Source: Micrasema longulum (taxonomy: Eukaryota; Arthropoda; Insecta; Trichoptera; Brachycentridae). From it: 64,000 nucleotides of DNA. The stretch covers positions 416,086 through 480,085 of the forward strand of contig JAGVSM010003700.1 in NCBI GenBank assembly GCA_022494885.1. Reading direction: 5' to 3'. Position numbers and translations under genes: made by a program. Below are positions 1-11,800 of this stretch, one piece after another; position 1 is the stretch's first letter; each line of letters starts with the position of its first letter. The notes beneath the pieces are model-generated. The model saw nothing but the letters and a program-made list of their open reading frames with translations, had not been told where the DNA came from and searched no databases.

Positions 1-642
1 AAAGCATATACTCTATGTGTTTATAAGAGACAAATCATTCTAATGTCATATGATTCGCAGGAAATTTACTAAGTATAATCCTTAATTTAAATAAATATCT
101 TTAAACTTATAACAAAGGTAAATTTACATATCTTATATCAGCTTTCATAAAAAGCTGATGCATCTGTCAACGATTTGTTTTATTGCAAAGGACATACAAA
201 TACTTAGATAAATTGAACCACAAGTAAACAATTAGATTGGCATTTGAGGCAGACAGTACAGAAGTGATGTAATCTACAAATAGGTATAAATTGACTTAAA
301 CATTGGAAGGGGTCCACAACCATGTATTTTGTAAACTAGAAATGGGTGAACCTACCTTTCCCTATCTATTAATAGATGGTGCAGTTCACACTATTACCAG
401 TTTAATCACCCAATATCTACATGGTTTTTCTTTGAATGCGATCATCTAAGTTCCACACGCTTGTGGGCTACATCACTTCTGCACTGATTGCCTCATCAAG
501 CAATACTTTAAAAGTATGCATTGCCACATATTGAAATACTCCCGAAGCATTAATTTAATCATAAACATTATTTACATTTATGTTTACACTTTGTTTTTGC
601 GCTAAGAAAGATAATTCTGAAAATTTGTCTTATTTGGATATT
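1..642. other. Intergenic, no gene seen
   Basis: AT-rich sequence with stops in all frames. I see no coding exon, repeat partner or RNA gene here before the SINE that begins at about 643. Confidence 0.5.
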
Positions 643-905
643 GTCAGCCTCGGGGTGTAATAGTCAGCACGTTAGCCTACCATACGAGAGGTCTCAGGTT
701 CGATTCCCGGCATGGTTGATATGAAATGTTTATTTGAAAGGGTGTTTTCACACTAAGAATATTTCATAGTCCCTGGACTGGTACCTGAAGCGTAAGACTG
801 ATCATCTTACCTTTATGTAACAAAAATGATCAAGATATGCAGCGATTGGTGTATCAATCCAATGCACCATTAGGTGTGGAAAGGGAATGTGATGATGATG
901 GATAC
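643..905 (+). repeat. tRNA-derived SINE (family A), full length
   Basis: The 5' head is tRNA-like, with an A-box-like GGTGTAATAGTCAGCACG and a B box GGTTCGATTCCCG. A body with a conserved CTGGACTGGTACCTGAAGCG block follows, and the copy ends in (GATGAT)n. At least six other full or partial copies occur in the window: 3,741-4,360, 17,047-17,115, 17,325-17,445, 42,293-42,559, 44,100-44,158 and 50,005-50,140. The 3' tail (GGTGTGGAAAGGGAATGATGATG) is shared by the better preserved copies. Confidence 0.85.
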
Positions 906-1282
906 AGGCCCTTACTTCCAAATCAAATTAGAACTATAAAACTATGTTACAATTCCTCCATTTGGTTTTTTGATATATGTAATACATTAATTTTATAATT
1001 TTTAGGGGTTTATTAGTGTGTTCTTAACTAAATAATACTGATAACCATTTGTATAATGTTTGTTTTAAAAGAGAAATTTATAATTTTTTTATCAACCACA
1101 AGATGAAATAATGTTTTCACTACTAAAATGTTGTGTCAATTACATTATACACTATACCATTGGATTTTCTTAAATTCTAGGTATGTAATTATTATGCCAA
1201 AAAGAGTTGCATGATTAAATAGTATTCAAATTTAAAAAATGATAATTTAAAGTTGTAAGACACAAATGTACTTATTTTTCCA
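906..1282. other. Intergenic, AT-rich
   Basis: No exon or recognisable repeat seen. It lies downstream of the minus-strand gene that ends at 1,445. Confidence 0.4.
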
Positions 1283-1288
1283 TTTATT
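1283..1288 (-). terminator. Candidate poly(A) signal AATAAA of the Merlin-like gene
   Basis: TTTATT on the plus strand reads AATAAA on the minus strand, about 157 bases past the TAA stop at 1,445-1,447. The spacing is ordinary for a short 3' UTR, but the region is AT-rich, so chance is possible. Confidence 0.4.
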
Positions 1289-1444
1289 TATTTGAGATCT
1301 ATTTCAGTTGTAGATGTTCGGCTAAAACATCCTAAAGGCATTAAAAATCATCAAGCATTATATAAAAAATATAATGGAGGTAAAAGGCTTAATTTTTCAA
1401 ACACCGCAGTATCAAAGTAGTTTCCTCTAGTTGAACAGCAAATT

Positions 1445-1653
1445 TTAAGTCTTTTTCTTTTTGGAGCTCTTCCGGGAAGCACTGATGGTGAGATCATGAT
1501 CAGCGATAAGCCGTATTAGAGACTGGAAGGTGTCTCCTTGTTCCACTTCTCGCCTCCAAGCGCAACAAGTGAGGTAGGACTGCATTTTACTCCTGGCAAG
1601 ATCTTGAGCAGCTTCGCACAAGGTCACCGCTGGCTTCCAAATGTCACACATCA
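1445..1653 (-). CDS. Merlin-like gene exon 6 (C-terminus)
   Basis: The acceptor is TTTCAAG|TG; the A left by exon 5 completes ATG. It encodes a helical, basic C-terminus ending SSKKKKT, then TAA. Confidence 0.72.
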
Positions 1654-4600
1654 CTTGAAACATTGAAATTTGACATTAAAAATGTATTTGTGTCCTTGTA
1701 ATATATTACAAAAGATATTTTAATTTTACGACTAGTAACTGTGCTAGAAAATAGACCTTTGATCTGGAGGGCATACAGTAAAAACAGGCTAACAAAGAAT
1801 CATTTTTACAAGATTTTTGCATTGCTTTTTGGTGAAAAAAAAATACTGTTGAAGCCAAGGCTTCAAACATTATTTAGACTCTGCACCAGAAAAATCAACC
1901 GTTGAGAAGTGGTTTGCTAAATTTAAACAAGGCGAAATGAGCATCAAAGACGATGCACGAGATGGATGCTCGAAAGAGGCTGTTACTGACGAAAACATCA
2001 AAAAAGTCAACAAAATAATTTTGAATGATCGTAAAGTGAAGTTGATCGAGATAGCTGAGACTCTAAAGATATCAAAGGAACGTGTTGGACATATCGTGTA
2101 TGAATATTTGGACATGCGAAAGCTGTGTGCAAAGTGGGTGCCGCGCATGCTCACAATCAATCAAAAGCAACGCGTTGATGATTTAGAGCAATGTATAGCG
2201 ATATTCAACCGCAAAAAAGACAATTTTTTCCGTCGATATATAACAATGTATGAAACATGGCTCCAGTACTACACTCGAGTCTAATCGACAGTCAGCCGAC
2301 AGATTGCACGCAATGAACCGAATCCAAAGCGTGGAAAGACGCAACAGTCGGTTGGCAAGGTTATGGCATCAGTATTCTGGGATGGGCATGGTATAATATT
2401 CATCAATTACCTCGAAAAGGGCCAGACCATCAACAGCGATTATTACATAGCGTTGTTTAAGCGTTTGAAGGATGAAATTACGAAAAATCGGCTCCATTTG
2501 AAGAAGAAAACATTGCTGTTTCATCAAGACAATACACTGTGTCACAAATCAATGAAAATAATGGCAAAATTGCATGAATTAGGCTATGAATTGCTTCTCC
2601 ATCCACCGTATTCCCAGTGACTTTTTCCTGTTTCCAGACCTCAAAAGAATGCTCGCTGGGATGAAATTCAGCACTGATGAAGAGGTAATCACCGAAACTG
2701 AGGCTTATTTTAAGGCTAAAGAGAAATTGTACTATAAAAAATGGTATCGAAAAATTGTATGACCGCTCTAAGCGTTGTATCGCCCTCGAAGGCAACTATA
2801 TTGAATAATAAAATCAAATTATACCAAAAAGATGTGTTTTACTATGTTAGCCTACGAAATTTTCAGCCCAACTGTTAGTTTGCATTAAAAAAAATAGAAT
2901 TATATGTTCTACCACAGTATTTGAGTACTTCAATAAGTTACTATAACCAGATTTCTTTGCAAAAACAATTTTTTTTTTTAAAACAAATAAAAAAAGTAAC
3001 TCACTAAATGATTGCATTTCAGTATTAGCTTGAGTAGTCAACTGATTCAAAGTCGTAACACCTTCGAACATATTATTCTTCTGCAGACTTTCCGCTAGGG
3101 AAGTGAAATGTACACCCCCGCCAATAACGCAATATCCTCCCGGCATGACCATCTTCTCCACAACCCCAAAAACTTCATCACATAGGGATATCTAAAGATT
3201 TATTTCACATTTAGTATTTGCGAGGCGAATTTGATTTAATAATTCATTAATAAGGAGCTCTAATATACTAAATATTTTATGTGTCCAGACTAGCGTCTCA
3301 AATATGGATAAGGTTTAAGATAAAAAATTATATACCCTAACTTTGTCTATATTTGGTCTAATACATTCGCTTTAACAATCGACGAATAAGCAAAAATTAA
3401 ATTTATATCCAATTTTTATGTTTTAATTTTAAACCATTAAAGTAAATTATTTTGATTTTTGATGAAATACATAGATTTATTAATTTTCATTACATTGCAT
3501 ATTTTATTGGTACAAAATATTCCCAGTCAGCAAAAGTGCTGGTGCACTAATTAAGTAGATGTAATTTCACATATCACTCGTGACATAGGCTGTAAGAACA
3601 GTTTTTTAAGGTGTTTTAAGTACATTAATGTTTTGTATATCTTTTGAGTCTTTTGAAAGTGAATTGTAAAACTACGTCGCTGTATACACAAAAGTGTTAG
3701 TCTTAGTTTGTCCACAAGTTAAATTACTTGTATTTCTTGTGTCGGCCTCATGGTGTAATGGTTAGCGCATTTGCCTACCATGCAAGAGGTTTCGGGTTCG
3801 ATTCCCGACATGGTTGATATGAAATATTTATTTACAAGGGTGTTTTCACACTGGAACATTTCATAGTCGCTGGACTGGTACCTGGGGTGGTATTCTGGGT
3901 CTTTTCTAATCCTAGCTTAGAGAATTTGAAGAATTTTATTATTTTAAAGTGACGAGACTTTGCTTCACATAATGGCCACACTGAAATGTCAAAAATATGA
4001 ACACATGAAATCAAACATGATAATTTTCATTTAGAACATTATTGCGACGTTAGTGTTACCCAAAACACTTAATTAAATTGAATTGACCAAACCGTATTAG
4101 TTTTATTTCCGTTTTTGGAGCAGTTTTATTCACCATTTGACGTTTAATCATCAGTGTGGCCAATATGTGAATCAAAGACTCGTCACTTTAAAAAAAAAAT
4201 CTTCAAATTAATCACTCTCTAGGGGTAGAGGATCCAGAATACCATCCCTAAAGCGTAAGACTGATCATCTTACCATCATGTAACAAAAATGATCAAGATA
4301 TGCAGCGATTGGTGTATCAATCCAATGCACCATTAGGTGTGGAAAGGGAATGATGATGATAACGGACTCAGTATTGATGTAGACATTTTTAACTGCACGT
4401 TGCATTTGTACAGAAAATTTCTTCATGGGGTTGATTATTTGGGATAGTTGCTGAATGTGCATCTTGAGTGGTTTATGCTATGTATATGTGCTGCATGTAA
4501 TGTATATGTTTGTGTATGTTTTATATGTGCGTTCATGTGTGTGCGTGGATGGCTCGGAGTGTACATTCGGTATTTTTATTTATTTTAAGTTATTACCTCC

Positions 4601-7600
4601 ATGTAAAACGCAAATGTCAAAAATTATTCTTTTCTTACTTAAAATTCTTATTTATTTTTTATTTTTTTGTCACATTCAATGTTTATATGTTTTTAATTAA
4701 AGAAAACTTAATTGGTTTTTTCATGTTAAAAAATTGTTGTTTTTAATACTTATTTTGTATGACTGTATGTTTTCTGAATAAAATAAAATAAAAAATAATA
4801 TATTTCTTGAGTGTATAATGTATTTCAAATTTAATTTAATATTCACCTTTACTTTACTGTTATTCATCTTAAATTGATCATTTTCATTATTTTATATAAA
4901 TCTGTAGTTCTAATATATTTATTAAAATGAAATGTTACTTTAAGTGCCTTATTCATTGTTCTTTTAACTATGTCTTGCATTTGCTTACTACACTGCAATA
5001 TTATTATTAATACAAAGTGTGGAAGTATGAAAGCATTTAATTAGAATAATCCGATAATGGTCTCACAAGGAAAAACACCGGTAAATGAAAAATATATATT
5101 TTTTATCTGAAATGTAAAACAGGTTTATCATTTTTCAATTTATTTCAATACAGATGAATTACAGACAATTACAGTAAAACTCCAGTGCCAGATTTGATTG
5201 CTTTTGAAATAATACAGCAAATTGGAATCATATTAAAAACTTTCTTAAACATGACCAGCGAAGTTAATTTCACAAGTAAATTTTAATTAAAACGATCCGG
5301 CTATGTGGCCATCCGGATGACTGGAGTTTGGATAAACGGAGTTCTACTATACATGCAAATTGAAAGACTCAAGCCAAGTTATATGACTTGTTGGTGAGCA
5401 TCATTTTTATAATTGAAATGAGTAAAAAATATTATTACCTTTTTTAATTTATTATTATTGTTTTCAGTCTGTACCATCGTGTAGCCAGTTATTGCATGTA
5501 GCCAATATCGGGTAGGAATTTTCTGAAATAAAAAATTGATTAACGATATGAAATTCATGACAGTACAAATAACTTTAATAAATCAATGTTAAACACATAA
5601 TATTAACAATACAGTCACACACAGGTCACATATATAATTTGGCAGCGGAATAAAAATAAACTAAATTTTTAATGACATTTATCTATGGATTTTTTACAGC
5701 CTTTTAGTTTTCTCAAATGATTTGAGGTTACAAACAAAAACCAAACCAAAAAAAAAAACAAAAACCGAAAAATGCCAAAAGTAATAAATAGCGGAATCAT
5801 AGAGACTTCAAAGGCATTATTTGAAGGGGAACTGAGAAAAAATGGGCTATTAATTCCAGTAACAAACTTTAGTTTTGTTCTTTTTAACAGGAAAAGTAAT
5901 TACCTGAGTGTCAGCAATGCAGAGTATTTTGGTGTGGGCCTTAGGACTGCAGTCACTCTTGGAACTATCAGGGGAAGATTCACCAACACTGTCTGGGTAC
6001 AGATCTAGCAGTACAACACTTCCAGGGCCCCCTAACTGAGAAAGTGTCCTTCCATTGACAACGCGTTCCAACTTTTCATAAATGGTGTTCACGATTGGTG
6101 TTTTAATACCTGTAATTTATAAACATAAATAAATAACATTTTCTTCTCAATGAGTGAACATTATCAATGATTTTTATTACAGCATAGGTACTAGTATTTT
6201 TGTTACATATTTTTCTTTAAGTACTATTTATTTTGGTTCAGATTTTATATTTTTTACTAGAAGGTTTTACAGAGCTGTAACATAAATACAAAAAATATAT
6301 ATTAAGCTGGATTAAAAAAATAAACAAATAATATAAAACAGAATTCAACAAGTTATCCTAGAAAAACAAAAAAAGTAAATAGTTTGGTAGACAGATATTT
6401 TAACATCCATTGAGAACCTCTTAGAAGGGAATATGGAAGTTTATGTATTCCTGATTTTGTGACCTGTCATTGGCAAAGATAAGTGACATTACAAACTGCA
6501 ACCTGACTCCTATGAGAAACACAACATCAGGCAATTTGAAATTGTTTGAAAATAAATATATATTACAAAAAATATGTTAATTCTCCAATCGCTAGACTAC
6601 ACCGGCTAGGAAATGAGTATGGAGAAATTGATATGTTTTTTACCCCATTGTCAGTTTTTAAATTAAAAGTTCTAACGGCGATAAAATCAAAATAACTAAT
6701 TATTAAAATACTGCAAAAATCACTGACATTTTGTTTTCTACTTAAAACAATATTTACTAAACCTGTTAAATTAAAAAACAAAAATTTAATAATGTATCTA
6801 CCTACTTTTATGTATATCTATAAAGCATAATGTAATTCGATGCTAAGAAAATAAATATGTAATGAAACGCTTGAATTGTAATTTTGTACCTGTCACGTAA
6901 AAGCCCTCTGGGCGTATATTATAATTAAAATTAATAAATATTTTTTTTACAGCTCAGTTGGATGGGCAGTGCAATACCCAACCGATCACATAAAAGTTTG
7001 TCAGTGTAGATGTTTACCTGACTGGTTTAGTAGTATTTTTTAATTGGCAGGTCACATTTTTAAACATATTTCTTCGGAAACTTCTAACAATCATAAAATT
7101 GATTACACAAAGACATACCTTCTATGATCCATTTCCTTTATGCAATGCTGAAGATTATCAACAGAAAATACATTAATATTAAATTTAGAATTAGTAGGAT
7201 AAAAATAAACAAATATATAATATACGGATTGTAATGGATCTAAAGATCAGACTTTTTTGTTTGTTGGCCAAACCAAGATAAAATTCAGAGTTCATTTGAT
7301 GAAACTGAGATATTTTATTTTCATGGTGTTTCGATAATGATTGATGATGTTTTTCTGTGTTATTATGCCATGGGTGCTTTGTCCTTCTAACAGGCGTTTC
7401 ATAGAGCATTGCAGCATCCATCGTTTGCAAAGACGATTGACGCAGAAATTTAATTAAAATAAATCAGTATTTATAACCATTAATTTACAAATTAAAGACA
7501 AATTGTTGTATATATTAAAAAAAAAAACTATTTTACCATTAATCCAGTTTGGTATCAAACACAAGAACCCACGCATGATGTGCGATCTTTAGCACCAGTG

Positions 7601-8164
7601 AGATTTAGCATTTTATTTTTACAAAACAGTATTGAAACAAACCTAAAGCGAGTGCAACATTTAAAAAGTCAATGTCTTGACACCACGCGAGGATAACCTT
7701 GAAGGAGATGGTTAAACTGCAGAAGAGATTCTTGAAAAATGAATTTTCACGTATGGGTAACTTTTGGTTACAAGTATTGCATTGCCATCGGTATTTATCG
7801 ACGACTCGTGTAGGAGTCCACGCCATTGTGCAACCTGGGAGCTCCTTTGCACATTTCGCAGAAGGCGGAATTAAATTGTTTTCTTTCATCCATTCTAAAA
7901 GTTCTGCTTCATGTCCAGATTTAAGCAAAGGGCTCACCACTTGATCAAAAAATCCGTGATACCTGTAAATGAAATCAATCAGCAATTTAAGACAAGAATA
8001 CATAATGCAGAATCGATGAAATCGCATTCAACAAGTGAAATAACTAACCTTATAAGATCATCCATCGATGACTCTCTCTCAACTTCAGGAGTATCGTAAA
8101 ATTCGTAGCAATCATTTTCAACCGTTGTAGAGTCAGCTTCCATAATTGCAGAATCTTTTTTCAT
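1445..8164 (-). CDS. Merlin/ISXO2-like transposase-derived host protein, 6 exons, 373 aa
   Basis: Six exons (8164-8049, 7962-7643, 6109-5904, 5522-5439, 3191-3005, 1653-1445) with GT/AG introns join in one frame; their lengths total 1,122 nt. The start is the ATG at 8,164, because the only upstream in-frame initiator would be TTG. The protein carries a zinc-ribbon-like set (C76, C83, then YRWQCNTC with C100 and C103), then PIRENSFF and an ILAWCQ segment followed by a helix ending ALGIKTPIV. This matches, in order, the N-terminal domain of Merlin/ISXO2 (IS1595-type) transposases. LGGPGSVVLLDL (D181) lies where the family has GGPG..VEIDES. The second catalytic position, normally PGS..ISD.W, reads PGGYCVIGGG, so the Asp is gone. 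The tail is basic (SSKKKKT). Intact splicing with lost catalytic residues suggests a domesticated transposase; DNA binding is an inference. The family call comes from motif order only. Confidence 0.75.
1780..2877 (+). mobile_element. Defective mariner element (irritans/SETMAR type)
   Basis: The transposase remnant runs from about 1,850 to 2,806 and ends GNYIE-stop, as in irritans-type mariners. Candidate ends are ACAGGCTAAC on the left and GTTAGCCTAC...AACTGTTA on the right, eroded. It lies entirely inside the last intron of the Merlin-like gene, on the opposite strand, so it does not touch that gene's exons. Confidence 0.8.
1850..2806 (+). pseudogene. mariner transposase pseudogene
   Basis: The order of motifs is a helix-turn-helix region, then KLCAKWVPRMLT, a stop-interrupted linker, VMASVFWDGHGI, LLFHQDN and SDFFLF. 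The first catalytic Asp of the MDETW motif is Tyr (MYETW), frames shift around 2,284, 2,620 and 2,740, and a short deletion removes the residues between HPPYS and SDFF where the third catalytic region begins. Normal length is about 345 residues. It cannot make an active enzyme. Confidence 0.85.
3005..3191 (-). CDS. Merlin-like gene exon 5
   Basis: The acceptor is ATCTTTAG|ATATCC and the donor TCATTTA|GTGAGT. It encodes the PGGYCVIGGG segment, in which the family's second catalytic Asp is replaced by Gly, and the ANTEMQSF segment aligned with the third acidic position. Confidence 0.72.
3200..3740. other. Intron 4 sequence, nothing recognised
   Basis: AT-rich intronic sequence of the Merlin-like gene with no exon or repeat partner that I could find. 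Confidence 0.4.
3741..4360 (+). repeat. SINE family A copy split by a MITE
   Basis: The tRNA head (TGGTGTAATGGTTAGCGC, B box GGTTCGATTCCCG) and body run to 3,884 at ..GGTACCTG. The SINE resumes at 4,251 with AAGCGTAAGACTG and ends in GATGATGAT. The copy at 643 shows the two parts are contiguous when uninterrupted. Confidence 0.85.
3885..4249. mobile_element. MITE-A, about 365 bp, long inverted repeats
   Basis: The ends GGGGTGGTATTCTGG and CCAGAATACCATCCCT are the tips of inverted repeats that extend about 100 bases inward; the shared inner block AAAGTGACGAG and GGCCACACTGA is seen on both sides. No coding frame. A second copy lies at 17,446-17,765, also at a SINE junction. Confidence 0.75.
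4364..4800. repeat. GT-rich stretch and LINE-like 3' tail
   Basis: 4,450-4,560 is GT-rich low complexity. From 4,622 the sequence (AATTATTCTTTTCTTACTT...) matches an insert at 57,142-57,348, and it ends in (AATAA)n, which looks like the 3' tail of a retroposed element. No open frame is convincing. Confidence 0.55.
5172..5349. mobile_element. Pogo-like MITE (about 178 bp)
   Basis: The left end CAGTAAAACTCC and the right end GGAGTTCTACTA are imperfect inverted repeats flanked by TA on both sides. CAGTARAACTCC ends and a TA target site are typical of pogo/Tigger-derived MITEs. No coding capacity. It lies in intron 4 of the Merlin-like gene. Confidence 0.5.
5439..5522 (-). CDS. Merlin-like gene exon 4
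   Basis: An 84-nt exon in phase 0 at both ends, between TTATTTCAG and AAG|GTAATA. It encodes KIPTRYWLHAITGYTMVQ and an Asn/Lys run. It fits the frame exactly but is short, so RNA support would help. Confidence 0.65.
5904..6109 (-). CDS. Merlin-like gene exon 3 (first catalytic region)
   Basis: The acceptor is ATTACAG|G and the donor ACTCAG|GTAATT. It encodes LGGPGSVVLLDL and a Ser/Asp-rich insert (GESSPDSSKSDCS) where active Merlin enzymes have a basic loop. Confidence 0.75.
6110..7642. other. Intron 2 of the Merlin-like gene
   Basis: AT-rich intron of about 1.5 kb. It contains a MITE-B fragment at about 6,420-6,505 and an unexplained stretch at 7,191-7,440 that is open in two minus-strand frames but is not needed to join exons 2 and 3. 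Nothing else was recognised. Confidence 0.6.
6420..6505 (+). repeat. MITE-B fragment
   Basis: It contains GGGAATATGGAAGT followed by GACCTGTCATTGGC, the internal core of the MITE-B family, whose best copies are at 18,761 and 59,792. Confidence 0.6.
7643..7962 (-). CDS. Merlin-like gene exon 2 (zinc-ribbon region)
   Basis: The acceptor is TTTACAG|G and the donor GCTTTAG|GTTTGT. It encodes the Cys-rich YRWQCNTC block and the hydrophobic ILAWCQ helix, the best conserved part of the protein. Confidence 0.78.
8049..8164 (-). CDS. Merlin-like gene exon 1
   Basis: Encodes an acidic N-terminus (MKKDSAIMEADSTTVENDCY...). It ends CTTATAAG|GTTAGT in phase 2. The acidic stretch is not part of the transposase-like region and may be a host-acquired or regulatory segment. 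Confidence 0.7.
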
Positions 8165-8827
8165 TGTTTTAAAAAATATTAATTGAAGCAAGCACCCATA
8201 TTCTAGAAAAATGTAATCGCTTTATTGGTATTAGACTAATTTGACAATTGAATTAAAGATTGTTGATTGTTGTCACATTTCACATTGGTTTTAAAATTTT
8301 CTAAGCATATTATTTCAGAGTGGATTGTCTATGGATTTAGTGTTATCCCGAGTTTTTAATGCGTGCTTGGTGTGTGACGTACTCGCAAATTTTTAAAAAC
8401 ATTGCATTATTATATTTATTGTAATTAATTACAGAAATAAATGACGATTGATACTGAAATACACAAATCTGTAATAACCAGTTACCGCTTTGATCACTTT
8501 CTCGTATTCTATCTCTGTAAAAAAACATAATAAAAATTGATTTAAATTACTGAATATTAAAAAAAAAATTAGCTTAAATAATTATTTTTTGCAAATGAGA
8601 CACTAGCTGAATCACGAGAGAAAAATATTTTTGGAAGTGTAGCAAAAAAAAAACGCTAAAACAAATCATTGAAAAACATTAATAAAATACATAACAATAA
8701 ACATCGTTTCCATATCTTGTACAAATATAAAAATAAGACAAACATAACGTAAAGCTGTCAGGAATATTTAATTATAGTAGGTGGCATGTATTAACAAAAC
8801 AAACACCCTCGAAACTTAGAATATAAA
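8165..8827. other. Upstream region of the Merlin-like gene
   Basis: AT-rich intergenic sequence between the start codon at 8,164 and the LINE remnant. The promoter of the minus-strand gene should lie here, but I see no clear TATA box, initiator or CpG cluster. Confidence 0.4.
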
Positions 8828-11800
8828 TTATTATACTATGATGTTGGATATATTGGATATACAACAAATAATCACAATCAAAATGATGGAGTAATAATCT
8901 ATATGAAAGCTAAAATGCTGGGAATTGTTTCTGAAGTAAACTTGCATAACTCAAACTGCCTTAAAATAATGATTGATAAAGATATATGTATCCTTGGAAT
9001 ATACAAATCACCATCAACTAGAGATATATTCCAGTTTTTATTTTCTTTGGACACCGAACTTACCCAAATCTGAGACGTCAAGAATGTGTACCTTATAGGC
9101 GACATGAACATCAATATTTTAAACACGGAGCAGCAACATCCACAGGCAAATGACTACCTACTTCTTCTTTCAAATGGTTTACGAAGTGTTATTGATCAGC
9201 CCACTAGAGTGGAACTAAAACAAAATTCCACTAATCAAAAAGGTACCTGTATTGATCACATAATGATAAAGACTAACAAAAAATTTCATTCCATTATCCA
9301 TCAATCTACCATAACAGATCACTATACACTTATTCTGAACATTAATCAAAACAATTTAATAAACTACAATCTTAACTCAGCCATGTACACAAAACTAAAT
9401 TATACAAAACTCAAAAACTCCGTCAGTTCTAAAGTCTGAGATGATATGTATAATATTAACAATCTGGACGATTGTTGGAAATATTTTGTAAGTTACATAC
9501 AATCTCAACTATTGGAATCAACGGAAACAATTGAAGTCAAAATTCCACATAAAAAAGTTACTAAAAAACCTTGGATTAAGGGATACTTAAAAGCATTAGG
9601 CAAATAAATAAATTACATCAACAATTGAAAAATAAATATGACTTGAATCAAATAAAACTTTATAAACGTTACAGAAACTTATGTTCTAAAATTATTAAAC
9701 AGTCTAGAGAAAAATACTTTCAAAAAGAAATTGAAGAAGCCAATAATGATCCGAACGGTTCTGGCAATTGATAAGATAAATGACTTATTCTCAAAATAAG
9801 AACTCCTTTCAAATAAAAGAAATTTCCACACCCTGTAAAACAATTAACATAAATGACAATTCTGAAGAATTTCTAAATTACATTAACAATTATTTTTCAA
9901 ATATTGGTCTAAACTTGGAGAAAAAAAAAATAAAACTCCATTGAATTCTCAGTATGACTCAAATATAACTCTATCATCAAACACGTTAAAATTCAACCCC
10001 ACAAACACCAAAGAGTTAGAATCAATATTAAACTCCTTAAAATCTACATGCTCATCCGGTCCTGATGGAATAACTAGCAAAATTTTACAATCTATTCAAG
10101 TTGACATACTACATCCCCTCTGCTTTTTAATAAACAAATGTATTAAAGAAGGTAAATTTCCAGATAGATAGGATCAATTATACCAATATTCAAAGCGGGT
10201 AATAAGATGGAAATAATAAATCATAGACCAATAACCATATTAAACGCCCTATCTAAAATAGTAGAAAAGGTTAAAAAAAAAAAAAAATTACCTATCTTGA
10301 AAAAAAATCCATACTATCTCCTAAACAATTTGGCTTCAGAGAAAACACAGGAACATCAGATGCAATAGTCAAAATAACGAGCTACATAAATGATAATCTT
10401 GACAAAGGAGAAAAATATATAGGTATTTTCCTCGATTTATGCAAGGCCTTCGATACTATTAAACACGACATACTTTTTGAAAAACTTAGGAATATAGGAA
10501 TCCTTAATAAGGAATTGGAACTGTTCCAAAGTTACATGAAAAACAGAAAGCAAATAGTAAAGATTAATAATAAATCTAGTGACGAAACCGAAACATCATT
10601 TGGCGTCCCTCAAGGAAGCATACTTGGACCAATTTAGTTTCTTTTCTATTTAAATGATATTTGTAACTTATCTATAAAAGGCTCTATAATTAGCTTTGCT
10701 CATGATACTGTGATACTATATCAAGGAAACTCATGGGATATTGTATTTGGAAACGCTGAAAATGACTTAAACTTGGTAAAAAAATGGTTAGACTTAAATT
10801 ATCTAACACTAAATCACTCGAAAACAAAATGCATAACATTTAAAATTAACAATAAAACTATATGTAATCCAAATCTTTCCTTAACTATTCACATCTGTAT
10901 TAATAATAACTAAATTCCGAATATTTAATGTATTTGTAAATCGTTGGACAGAGTAGATTCAATTAAATATTTTGGAATTTATATAGATGGGAATTTAAGA
11001 TGGACTAATCAAATTAATCATATCAAAAATAAATTGAGCAAGCAAATTTACTTTTTTAAAACTATAAGGAACATAATTAGCTTAAAAGAACTTGTAAAAA
11101 TATATCACGCAATAACTCAATCTGTTTTGGAATATGAAATAATTGGATGGGGATGTGCAAATGACACACTGATCAAGCAAATAATAATTGCACAAAAAGC
11201 TTTAATAAAAATTATCTTAAGAGTCCCAATTAGAACTAGCTCCCTCTGTATATTTGAAAATCTTTATGTCAAATCAATGAAACAACTTTATGTAAAAACT
11301 TTGTTACTACACGCACGTAAACAATATTCTTTACCTTCCGTTACAAATACAAGAGTTACTAGATACTCCACCTTGATGCTGCAAAAAAATAAATACAACC
11401 TTCGGTCAAAGAGGATTGACCCGGTCAAAGTGTACAATCTACTTCCATTATCCATAAGGACAATTAGTAAGTTCTCAAAATATAAAATTGCTATTAAGAA
11501 ATGGATAGTGGAGGTGGGTTGCGCACGGATCGGTGAGTGGATCAAGCCAAATATGTAAAATGTATGCACTGTTTAGGATTTTTTTAATTAGTCTATATAA
11601 ATTGGTTATGTTTTTCGTGAATATTTTTGTTTTTTATTATTTATTATGTTAATTATAATTAGGTTGATTGGTTTAATAACGTTTTTTTTATTGTTATTGT
11701 TTTTTTAATTTTGTTAAATAGGTAATCTTAGGCATGTTTCACATGTTGCAAAATGTTGCACGGGACACCCAGTGAGGGAACATTATTCTGTATAAAAAAG

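Noticed and set aside
3741..3820. tRNA gene
   Set aside because: It has A and B boxes, but the acceptor stem does not close and the sequence runs into a repeated SINE body. The same applies to 643, 19,440-19,510, 21,270, 36,160-36,232, 42,121, 42,490-42,559 and 44,450-44,520.
4455..4746. Small Cys/Tyr-rich proteins
   Set aside because: They are products of GT-rich low-complexity sequence and a LINE-like tail, with no conserved motif.
7191..7430. Extra exon of the Merlin-like gene on the minus strand
   Set aside because: Exons 2 and 3 join in phase without it, and neither open frame there resembles the family. It could be an alternative exon but there is no positive evidence.
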